Made by a program: the position numbers and the translations under genes. From Clostridiales bacterium (lineage in GTDB: Bacteria > Bacillota > Clostridia > Lachnospirales > Lachnospiraceae): a stretch of DNA of 36,441 nucleotides. Under the pieces are notes generated by a model. That model made no database searches and was not told the DNA's origin. It saw nothing but the letters and a program-made list of their open reading frames with translations. Positions 15,632-22,608 of this stretch are shown here, piece by piece. The DNA lies in NCBI GenBank assembly GCA_018372435.1, contig JAHAJA010000044.1:1-36441 (forward strand). Direction: 5' to 3'. Every line of letters begins with the position of its first letter. The first letter of the stretch is position 1.

Positions 15632-16337
15632 GATCAGCTACCTCCATGAATACATCTTCTAATGACTGCCCCTTGGTAAGTTCCCTCGTGTTACCTGATG
15701 CCATTAGTTTTCCATTCTTAATAATCGCAATTTTATTACAAAGTTTCTCCGCTACATCAAGTACATGGGTAGAGAAAAAGATTGCGCTACCTTGTTCACA
15801 TAAGCTACGCATGGTATTCTTAAGAATAATAGCCGCCTTAGGATCTAAACCAACGAATGGCTCATCAAGTATTAATAATTTAGGATCGTGTATTAAAGCA
15901 GATATGATTGCTAATTTTTGTTTCATACCATGGGAATACGATGAAATTAAATCGCCTAATACACTGGTTATTTCAAAATCATCCGCATATCTTCTAATCT
16001 TTTCTTCCCTATCTTTTGCTGATACCTCAAATATATCACCAACAAAATTCAGATATTGAATCCCCGTTAGATGCTCATACAAATCTGGATTATCCGGTAT
16101 ATAGGCTAACTTCTTCTTACAATTAATTGGGCTCACACGAATGGATTCACCATCAATTAATATGTCGCCTTCATCAAAATCAATAATTCCAACGACAGCT
16201 TTGATTGTAGTCGTTTTACCCGCTCCATTATGACCGATAAAACCGTAGATATCACCCGCCTGAATATCTAGACTTAAGTTTGAGACTGCTTCTTTACCAC
16301 CCTTGTAACGCTTAGTAATATTCTTAATTTGTAACAT
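15624..16337 (-). CDS. ABC transporter ATP-binding protein
   Basis: A 237-residue ATPase with Walker A (GHNGAGKTTT, about residues 35-44), signature YSHGMKQKLA, Walker B LLILDEP with VGLD, and switch histidine STHVLD. It belongs to the ABC-2 exporter type and powers the permease encoded downstream. The ATG at 16337 follows GAGGAGAG. The 63-bp gap before it carries a short CTTTCTATCTTT direct repeat. Confidence 0.92.
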   Translation of the reverse strand: MLQIKNITKRYKGGKEAVSNLSLDIQAGDIYGFIGHNGAGKTTTIKAVVGIIDFDEGDILIDGESIRVSPINCKKKLAYIPDNPDLYEHLTGIQYLNFVGDIFEVSAKDREEKIRRYADDFEITSVLGDLISSYSHGMKQKLAIISALIHDPKLLILDEPFVGLDPKAAIILKNTMRSLCEQGSAIFFSTHVLDVAEKLCNKIAIIKNGKLMASGNTRELTKGQSLEDVFMEVADHA

Positions 16338-16400
16338 GAACTCTCTCCTCTTCTTTCTATCTTTCTTTCTATCTTTCTTCCATACTTCAATATGACTATC

Positions 16401-16916
16401 TTACTCTTTTTCACATGGGGATAGTATAAATGTAAACCTACGTTCTTTTCTGTCCTTATTAGGTTTATTATCTACTCCCCGTTTAATTATCTGTCCTATC
16501 TCGTCTAATATCTCGCGCAATTCATCATCGGATAATAATAAAGTTGATGTGGATAACGATAAGATATCTTTAATTGGATCAGCCTCTTCATCTTCAAAAT
16601 AATGTTTAAAAGATCCCATTAATGATAATAAAGTAGATTGAATCAAACCTGATACTTCATCCTTTTGATACTCACCGAATGCCTCCTTTTCAAGTCCATA
16701 AGTTTTTTCAATGGTTCCTCTAATTTTGTTTTCTTCCACAACAGTGATACACTTAGCCTCTAACAAGATTCTTAGATGACGATATAAACTAGCCTGAGGA
16801 ATATCTTGTAGTTCCTCTAACATCTGACTAGTTGTTGCTGTTCCTCTCCTTATCAACAATTGAATTACACGTTGCCTAATTGGATTCATAATAACTTTAG
16901 TAAAATCTTTATTCAT
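16401..16916 (-). CDS. ArsR/helix-turn-helix regulator of the ABC exporter operon
   Basis: A 171-residue protein. The N-terminal 75 residues are a winged helix (PIRQRVIQLLIRRGTATTSQ, then QASLYRHLRIL) of the ArsR-like type. The rest is helical and acidic, followed by a basic end. It precedes the ATPase and permease genes on the same strand and is likely their regulator. No metal-binding cysteine motif is present, so it is unlikely to be a metal sensor. Confidence 0.82.
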   Translation of the reverse strand: MNKDFTKVIMNPIRQRVIQLLIRRGTATTSQMLEELQDIPQASLYRHLRILLEAKCITVVEENKIRGTIEKTYGLEKEAFGEYQKDEVSGLIQSTLLSLMGSFKHYFEDEEADPIKDILSLSTSTLLLSDDELREILDEIGQIIKRGVDNKPNKDRKERRFTFILSPCEKE

Positions 16917-17088
16917 ATAATCTTTACACTTACTTTCTTATTAACTTTTTATTTTATTGTTACCACTTTTGATTATATTATCATTTTTAATAATATTCAA
17001 GTACTTTTTACAATAATTACAAAAGATGGAATTCAAACTATACACTTGCTTGTTTTCCTATTTTATTAATATTGCTATATACATAAAA

Positions 17089-17141
17089 AAGCAAAGAATG
17101 ATGCTACCATATGATCCTATTTTCGGCATCTTTCTTTGCTT
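17089..17141 (-). terminator. Terminator of the csoR-like gene
   Basis: AAGCAAAGAA (17089-17098) pairs with TTCTTTGCTT (17132-17141), and GATGC/GCATC extend the stem. On the minus strand it ends in TTTTTTATG; the + strand side is also T-rich, so it may work both ways. I see nothing else in 16917-17088 beyond AT-rich promoter-like sequence for the HTH gene. Confidence 0.75.
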
Positions 17142-17188
17142 ATTTATGTTTTATTTTTATTTTTATTTCATTCATGGTACAAATTAGT

Positions 17189-17599
17189 CTACTTCATGAA
17201 CTTATCAATTGCTTCTGATAGTTGATGAATGGCTTGATGATCCTCTTCTTCAATGGCTTCAACAATACAATGATTGATATGATTCTTCAAAACTACCTTA
17301 CCTGTATTATTAATGGCCGAACGAACTGCTGCTAATTGAATTAAAACCTCGCTACAATCCACATCATTCTCCACCATTCTTTTAACTGCTTCTAGATGGC
17401 CGGCAGCCCTAGATAATCGATTCACGATTGCCTTTTTCTCTTCTGCACTATGAACATGCTTATGAACATGCGTATGACTATGATTATGTCCATTGCTATC
17501 TTCATGCGATTGCATTTGCTTATGAATATGCGTATGCATTTTATTACCTTCCATATCTTCATTATGGATTTGAGTTCTCTTTGTCTGTACTTTTCCCAT
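17189..17599 (-). CDS. csoR: CsoR-type metal-sensing repressor with His-rich N-terminus
   Basis: A 136-residue member of the CsoR/RcnR family. The core (about 50-136) keeps the Cu(I) ligand set of CsoR: C82, H107 and C111 match C36, H61 and C65 of the M. tuberculosis protein at a constant offset of 46. Residues 22-50 form an unusual extension containing twelve histidines (HTHIHK...HSHTHVHKHVH), which could store or scavenge metal. The C-H-C set argues for copper rather than the Ni/Co type. No copper ATPase or chaperone gene is next to it, so its target is elsewhere or is the chrA pair. The ATG at 17599 follows AGGGGGAG. Confidence 0.85.
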   Translation of the reverse strand: MGKVQTKRTQIHNEDMEGNKMHTHIHKQMQSHEDSNGHNHSHTHVHKHVHSAEEKKAIVNRLSRAAGHLEAVKRMVENDVDCSEVLIQLAAVRSAINNTGKVVLKNHINHCIVEAIEEEDHQAIHQLSEAIDKFMK

Positions 17600-17625
17600 A
17601 TTACTCCCCCTGGTTCTATATAATA

Positions 17626-17711
17626 AGTAACTGGTTAGAGTGTCAAAAGCCTCTCGTAAAACTTGACGAAATCAAAATAAAAATTAGCTTTAGATACTCT
17701 AACCAGTAAGT
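17626..17711. repeat. Inverted-repeat element around the csoR promoter
   Basis: ACTGGTTAGAGT (17630-17641) and ACTCTAACCAGT (17696-17707) are perfect 12-bp inverted repeats, imperfectly extended on both sides, with 54 bp between them. On the minus strand the inner end gives TTGACA and, 18 bp on, TATATA, so the csoR promoter starts inside the element. A related half (TTTGACACTCTAATCA, 14025-14040) lies at the end of the ABC permease gene. It could be a small non-autonomous element or a regulatory site. Confidence 0.5.
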
Positions 17712-17803
17712 AAATGTTTTCTCTTAGAATTCGTTCACTCTTTACCTTTATTATACTGGTTTTTACCTATTAATCAACCAAATTCTCAGGGTTTCTAAGT
17801 AAT

Positions 17804-18361
17804 CTACTCTAGTAGATAACCTGAAACAATACCAATTAATCCAGACACGCAAATCACCCAAACTGGATTTGATTTTTTATACAACATGAATATGGCTACT
17901 ATAATAATACCGATTGAAGTTAACACCCCGCTACTGGAAACTATTGTTTCTGTACTGATACGAAACACCGATTTCCCAATTGATAGCGCTGCTGCTGCAA
18001 TTAGACCAACTACTGCTGGGTGTAGACCATTCATGCAACCATTCACTATTTTGCTTTCTTTGAACTTACCGTAACATTTTGCTAATAGAAGTATGATGAC
18101 AAAGGATGGTAATACAACACCTAATGTAGCTGAAATCGCACCAAAAACTCCTCCTACAACATTGCCTACATAAGTTGAAACATTAACAGCAAAGGGTCCT
18201 GGTGTACTTTCACTAACTGCAACGAAATTAACCAGTTCATCAAGTTCCATCCACTTGTTATTCGTTACCTCCTTCTCAATAAGAGGTAGCATTGCATAAC
18301 CACCACCGAAGGTAAATAATCCTATTTTAAAAAAAGAAATAAACAACTTAAGATATATCAT
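17804..18361 (-). CDS. chrA: Short-chain chromate transporter subunit, second of pair
   Basis: A 185-residue monodomain CHR-family membrane protein with five or six hydrophobic segments. Family motifs FGGGYAMLPLIEKEV (about 18-32) and AVSESTPGPFAVN (about 48-60) are intact. Short CHR proteins occur in tandem pairs that are thought to form the antiparallel heterodimer equivalent to full-length ChrA. Its ATG overlaps the stop of the partner gene by one base (TAATG). Biological substrates in anaerobes are uncertain; chromate or another oxyanion is inferred from the family. Confidence 0.88.
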   Translation of the reverse strand: MIYLKLFISFFKIGLFTFGGGYAMLPLIEKEVTNNKWMELDELVNFVAVSESTPGPFAVNVSTYVGNVVGGVFGAISATLGVVLPSFVIILLLAKCYGKFKESKIVNGCMNGLHPAVVGLIAAAALSIGKSVFRISTETIVSSSGVLTSIGIIIVAIFMLYKKSNPVWVICVSGLIGIVSGYLLE

Positions 18362-18912
18362 TATGAATCCTTTCTAGCTATAATACTGCTAAAACAAAGC
18401 CCAATTATAGCACATAGAATAAGAATCAAAATTGCACTGGCCTTAAAAAAACCAACACTGATAAACGCCGCTACCATGACACTATAGCTAAACCAATTTT
18501 TCTTACATTGCTTATACATAGAATAGCATGCGCTCAAGATAAGAACAAAAATTCCTTCACGAATCCCTGTAAATGCATATTGTACGGCACGAAATTCTTC
18601 AAATTGCTTCAAGACAAAAGAGATGGCTAACATAATTAAAAACGATGGCAATGTTACACCCAGTGTTGCCATCATTGCTCCGAAAACTCCTCCCAATTGA
18701 TATCCTACAAAAGTAGCCGAATTAACCGCGAAAGCCCCAGGCGTTGATTCTGATACCGCGATGATATCCATCATGTCTTTTTCGTTAATCCACTTTCTCT
18801 CGACAACTTCTCTTCGTATCAATGGTATCATTGCATAACCACCACCGAAGGTAAATGCTCCTATCTTAAAAAATATTAGGAACAATTGCCCATATTCTTT
18901 CTTAAGTCCCAT
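18361..18912 (-). CDS. chrA: Short-chain chromate transporter subunit, first of pair
   Basis: A 183-residue monodomain CHR protein with the same motifs as its partner, FGGGYAMIPLIRREV and AVSESTPGAFAVN. About half the residues look conserved between the two, as expected for the paired form. The ATG at 18912 follows AAGGAGG. The two genes form an operon. The csoR-like gene follows at 17599, but the inverted-repeat element and a separate promoter lie between. Confidence 0.88.
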   Translation of the reverse strand: MGLKKEYGQLFLIFFKIGAFTFGGGYAMIPLIRREVVERKWINEKDMMDIIAVSESTPGAFAVNSATFVGYQLGGVFGAMMATLGVTLPSFLIMLAISFVLKQFEEFRAVQYAFTGIREGIFVLILSACYSMYKQCKKNWFSYSVMVAAFISVGFFKASAILILILCAIIGLCFSSIIARKDS

Positions 18913-18994
18913 TTGATAAACCTCCTTACCCTATTAACACAAGACTCATTCTTTCATGTATAAGACATAGGCCGATTACGCCAACGTCTAATTG

Positions 18995-19061
18995 AAGAAA
19001 GCTGTTAAATGTTATCAGATAAGTATCTCATTCTTATCTAATACCAAATAACAGCTTTCTT
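18995..19061 (-). terminator. Terminator of the GH43 gene
   Basis: AAGAAAGCTGTTA (18995-19007) pairs with TAACAGCTTTCTT (19049-19061), and AGATAAG/CTTATCT (about 19017-19039) forms an inner stem. It lies 44 bp after the GH43 stop codon. The flanking T-run is short on the minus strand and better on the plus strand, so either direction is possible. Confidence 0.65.
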
Positions 19062-19104
19062 TATTCCTAATTATCTTCAATTTTTAGAATACTATCCATA
19101 ATTA

Positions 19105-20640
19105 TTATAGCCCCGTATAAGAGAGCCAATTAAAATCAGCAAAACTATCGCTCTCTCTACCTTTTGACGTGATATACATGCCAATCGTACAACCTACAAA
19201 TCCACCTGCCACTTCTGTACTAAGGGAATTCGTGTTGATGTTCTGTGCAAGAACTTGTTCTTTCCCTTCTTGCTTATAACGGATAGAAAGTACTTGATCT
19301 TGTCCCGATACTATAATTTCTAGTGGTCTAGGCATAATTTCTTTCCTACCAAGTTCAAAACTCTCTTCGTTATTTCTCATCAACGCTTTCATATAGGTCT
19401 TATTGTCCTCTTTCACCACCGTGGCTGTTAAATAATATTCATTACTTTGTACAATTGCCATACCAGCTTCTTCGCCTTCCACGATGTTACAAGTTAGACG
19501 AGTAGAGGCTTGGAATCGATGATGTTGCTGTCTCACACCTACATAAGTAGAGCTAACTAAATCGTCAATTGTTTCCTTACGGGCATGCATTCTTAGAATT
19601 CCTTGTTCTGGAAGAATCTCATATGCCGCTTCATCAGGGTTGTGTAAGAATACAAAATGTGGATCCCATGTTTCTTCATAGAAGTGATAACAGTGATTAT
19701 GATATGTTTGTTCTTGTTCTTCTAATGGCACCTCAATTTCATCTGTTATGATTCCAAGTCCTGGATTCACCACCGGCCATCCGTCATCCCATTCTACTTT
19801 AGCCAAGAAGGTTTCTCTTCCCATATTACAATAGCCTTGTTTTGGTCTTGAGGCTAATAATACCATATACCATTCACCGTTCTTATCCTGAACTAAATCA
19901 CCATGACCTGTATTAATAATAGGATAATTCTTTCCAAGGTGTCTATGTGTAACAATCGGATTTCTCGGACAGGATTCATACTCTCCAAACAATTCCTTAC
20001 TTCTTGCAATGGTCACGGAATGCTCAAATCCTGTCCCACCTTCTGCAATCATTACATAATAATAGTCACCTATTCTATATAGATGAGGTCCCTCCACCCA
20101 ATTGGAAGGATTCATAGAACCTCTCCAAAGGACACGAGAGTTGCCTAATAGGATACCTGCTTTTAGATCTAATTCCTGAATCCATATTTCACAGTCTCCC
20201 CAGTAAGCTTCACCGTTAGAATTGGCTCTTTGTCCTACGTAATACGCTTTACCATCTTCATCAAAGAATAACGTCGGATCAATTCCATCGGCACCCTCTA
20301 AGAAATACGGTTCTGACCAAGGACCAGCTGGGTCTGTTGCTGTAACATAGAAGTTACCACCACCGCCTACATTGGTGGTTATCATATAGAATGTTCCATC
20401 ATGATAGCAAATACTTGGTGCAAAGATACCACCAGAATGCCATTGATCATCAAGACTAACTTGACTCTTTCTTGTTAATACGTTGCCTATTTGGGTCCAG
20501 TTTTTCAAATCTTTACTATGAAAAATCGGTACTCCAGGGAAATATGTAAATGTAGAATTCACAAGGTAAAAATCTTCTCCAACTGCACAGATAGATGGGT
20601 CTGGATAATAACCAGGTAGGATTGGATTTGTCACTTTCAT
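19105..20640 (-). CDS. GH43 beta-xylosidase/alpha-arabinofuranosidase
   Basis: A 511-residue GH43 enzyme. The five-bladed propeller carries the three catalytic acids: base D14 (GYYPDPS), pKa modulator D121 (GIDPTLF) and acid E183 (WVEGPHLY). From about residue 320 a beta-sandwich follows that matches the C-terminal concanavalin-like domain of family 43 xylosidases. The sequence looks closest to the subfamily 11/12 type. No signal peptide, so it should cleave xylose or arabinose from imported oligosaccharides. I start it at 20640; an in-frame ATG at 20652 belongs to the leader module shared with the GNAT gene and sits too near the AAAGG. It may be in one transcript with the Gfo/Idh gene, 159 bp upstream. 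Confidence 0.9.
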   Translation of the reverse strand: MKVTNPILPGYYPDPSICAVGEDFYLVNSTFTYFPGVPIFHSKDLKNWTQIGNVLTRKSQVSLDDQWHSGGIFAPSICYHDGTFYMITTNVGGGGNFYVTATDPAGPWSEPYFLEGADGIDPTLFFDEDGKAYYVGQRANSNGEAYWGDCEIWIQELDLKAGILLGNSRVLWRGSMNPSNWVEGPHLYRIGDYYYVMIAEGGTGFEHSVTIARSKELFGEYESCPRNPIVTHRHLGKNYPIINTGHGDLVQDKNGEWYMVLLASRPKQGYCNMGRETFLAKVEWDDGWPVVNPGLGIITDEIEVPLEEQEQTYHNHCYHFYEETWDPHFVFLHNPDEAAYEILPEQGILRMHARKETIDDLVSSTYVGVRQQHHRFQASTRLTCNIVEGEEAGMAIVQSNEYYLTATVVKEDNKTYMKALMRNNEESFELGRKEIMPRPLEIIVSGQDQVLSIRYKQEGKEQVLAQNINTNSLSTEVAGGFVGCTIGMYITSKGRESDSFADFNWLSYTGL

Positions 20641-20731
20641 ATAAATAACCATGCCTTTCTAAAACCTGCGAACTTTTGGACGCAGGAACAAATTTGTTTG
20701 TTGTTATAATCAAAAGTATAGCGATTTTCAC
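20636..20731 (-). promoter_or_regulatory. Leader hairpin and conserved start module (GH43 gene)
   Basis: TTCATATAAATAACCATGCC (+ strand, 20636-20655) matches the GNAT start module at 2819-2838 in 19 of 20 bases. Ten bases further upstream of the gene, CCTGCG (20665-20670) and CGCAGG (20681-20686) form a hairpin, as at the GNAT gene. A GTG at 20731 opens a frame through the hairpin into the GH43 gene, but its ribosome site is poor. Confidence 0.5.
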
Positions 20732-20799
20732 CTTGTAATTCTTCTATTGACTTGCTAAAAACTAGTACAATTCTGCTTTACATATCTATTCTTAACTAA

Positions 20800-21780
20800 T
20801 TAGTTGTCCGTCTCATCCCATGGATAGATTACGCCCCACTCTTTACGAAGAGAATCCATTAATTCCATCACCTTAATTGTTTCTGCATGTGGCATTTGTG
20901 GGCATTCTAAAAGACCATTTTTCATCGCTTCTACACACGCTTCCACCTGATACTCATAGCCAGTTATCTGATCTTTAAACGTCTCTTTCTTAAGTAATTC
21001 ATCATTACTATTATAAACTCGAATCTCTTCACAGTTATTTATGTTTTGAATCTCCATATAACCTTGTGTACCACTAATGATTCCCATTCGATTGGTTCTT
21101 GCCATGAATGTGCTATGAAGAGAAGCCATCTTACCGTCTGCATAAGATAAGGTAATTGTATTCATACTGTCCACACCAGTGTCTGTTATTATCGCAGTTG
21201 AAGATACCTCTGAATAATTAGAACCAAGTACCATACAAGCAAAATTAATCGGATACACTCCCAAATCAAGTAACGCTCCACCTGCTAATTCTGGTTTAAC
21301 TAAGCGCTCCACTTGACCAATCGCATAGCCTAGATTCGCAGTTACAGAAGTCACATCACCAATTATTCCACTATCAATAACTGCTTGTATTCTTTCTCGA
21401 CTTGGCATATATCTTGTCCAAATTGCTTCTGTTATAAATACTTTCTTTTCCTTTGCTAGCGAAAGAATTTCCTTTGCTTGCTTTGCATTGGCAGTGAAGG
21501 CTTTCTCACATAACACAGGTTTCCCATGTTCAATACATAGTCTAGCATGTGCATAATGATGGGAATGTGGTGTCGCAATATAAACCAATTCTACCTCATC
21601 ATCTTGCACTAGTTCTTCGTACGAACCGTATGCTTTCTCAAATCCATTCTTTGTGGCGAACTCAGTCGCTTTACCTATATCACGGGAAGCTACTGCATAG
21701 CTTTCAATTCCATTCATCTTACTAATGGTATTTGCCATAGTTTGTGCAATATTCCCTGCTCCAAGAATTGCAAATTTCAT
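20800..21780 (-). CDS. Gfo/Idh/MocA-family NAD(P)-dependent oxidoreductase
   Basis: A 326-residue protein with an N-terminal Rossmann fold (GAGNIA, residues 7-12), the catalytic CEKAFT motif (K93) and the EAIWTRYMP segment typical of the dihydrodiol/D-xylose dehydrogenase branch of the family. The C-terminal half is the usual beta-sheet substrate domain. Together with the xylan genes this suggests oxidation or reduction of xylose or a related sugar; the family alone does not settle the substrate. No signal peptide. The ATG at 21780 follows AGGAGG. It lies between the GH43 gene and the terminator of the HIT gene. Confidence 0.85.
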   Translation of the reverse strand: MKFAILGAGNIAQTMANTISKMNGIESYAVASRDIGKATEFATKNGFEKAYGSYEELVQDDEVELVYIATPHSHHYAHARLCIEHGKPVLCEKAFTANAKQAKEILSLAKEKKVFITEAIWTRYMPSRERIQAVIDSGIIGDVTSVTANLGYAIGQVERLVKPELAGGALLDLGVYPINFACMVLGSNYSEVSSTAIITDTGVDSMNTITLSYADGKMASLHSTFMARTNRMGIISGTQGYMEIQNINNCEEIRVYNSNDELLKKETFKDQITGYEYQVEACVEAMKNGLLECPQMPHAETIKVMELMDSLRKEWGVIYPWDETDN

Positions 21781-21813
21781 ATTCCTATACCTCCTATTAT
21801 CTATATACTACTT

Positions 21814-21889
21814 ATTATACACGTATATCCTGTGTATTACTATAAAAATACGCTATCATAAACTCACTTTATCGTACATTCACTTTATC
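21814..21889 (-). promoter_or_regulatory. Candidate promoter region of the Gfo/Idh gene with direct repeats
   Basis: On the minus strand a TATAAT (21814-21819) lies 33 bp before the start codon, without a good -35. Farther upstream TCACTTTATC occurs twice on the + strand (21864-21873 and 21880-21889), 16 bp apart. The weak -35 and the repeats suggest an activated promoter, but this is a guess. Confidence 0.35.
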
Positions 21890-21924
21890 TTAAGCTTACG
21901 TAATATAAATCCTAATAAGAAAAT

Positions 21925-21997
21925 ATGCTCCTCCTTGTGTCAGCAGTAGTTACAATCGTTATTGCTTATCATAACTAACTACCACAAGGGGAGCACA
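21925..21997 (-). terminator. Terminator of the GH67-GH3-HIT transcript
   Basis: On the minus strand GTGCTCC-CCTTGTG pairs with CACAAGG-AGGAGCAT around a loop of about 40 nt that contains minor pairing, followed by ATTTTCTTATT. It begins 39 bp after the HIT stop codon. Confidence 0.65.
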
Positions 21998-22035
21998 TCA
22001 ACTTGTGAATGTTTTCTACCAATTACATATACATG

Positions 22036-22455
22036 TTACATAGCTTCTCGTAATTTTTTAGCAAGCTCTTCACACTTTTCATCATCAATCATAACTTTAC
22101 CACTATTCATGGTAAATGTTCCACCCCATTCGCTTCCACCTTCATATTTGGGAACTAGGTGAAAATGTAAGTGGTGCCCAGTATCACCATATGCACCATA
22201 ATTGATTTTGTTTGGCGAGAAAGCTTTATGCATAGCACCTGCTACTTTAGCAATTTCAGCAAAATAATCATTTCTTTCTTCATCTGTTAAGTCAATTAAT
22301 TCGCTTACATGTTTTTTGTGAGCTACTATTACACGACCTGGATTGCTTTGTTCCTTAAAGATAAATACCAGACTATTCTCCATCTCCATTGCTAAGTATC
22401 CAAATGTAGCTACTAGCTCGCCCTGCATACAATAGGCACAGTTCTGATCTTTCAT
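22036..22455 (-). CDS. HIT-family nucleotide hydrolase
   Basis: A 139-residue histidine-triad protein. The catalytic motif HHLHFHLVP is near residues 95-103, and CAYC (residues 6-9) may bind zinc as in Hint/Fhit-like bacterial proteins. The family cleaves nucleoside phosphoramidates or dinucleoside polyphosphates. I start it at 22455, where AAGGAGAG lies 5 nt upstream; a frame to 22530 is open but has no ribosome site. It follows the GH3 gene by 153 bp; a role in xylan use is not apparent. Confidence 0.87.
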   Translation of the reverse strand: MKDQNCAYCMQGELVATFGYLAMEMENSLVFIFKEQSNPGRVIVAHKKHVSELIDLTDEERNDYFAEIAKVAGAMHKAFSPNKINYGAYGDTGHHLHFHLVPKYEGGSEWGGTFTMNSGKVMIDDEKCEELAKKLREAM

Positions 22456-22608
22456 ACTACTCTCCTTATGTAATTCATTTCGTATTTTGCCAAAAGATTC
22501 AGATAATAACTCCTGCTTTAATAATATCATAAATCAAAGTAAATAACTATCTTGTTAAACAAGTTATGGTCCAAAGTCTACATAGGAATATGTATTTGCT
22601 TCCATTCC

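Noticed and set aside
16354..16380. CTTTCTATCTTT direct repeat as a possible CRISPR or operator
   Set aside because: Only two adjacent copies of a low-complexity pyrimidine run, best explained by replication slippage.
20516..20731. A 71-codon frame over the GH43 start as a real gene
   Set aside because: Most of it overlaps GH43 in another frame and the ribosome site is poor; only its first part matters as leader.
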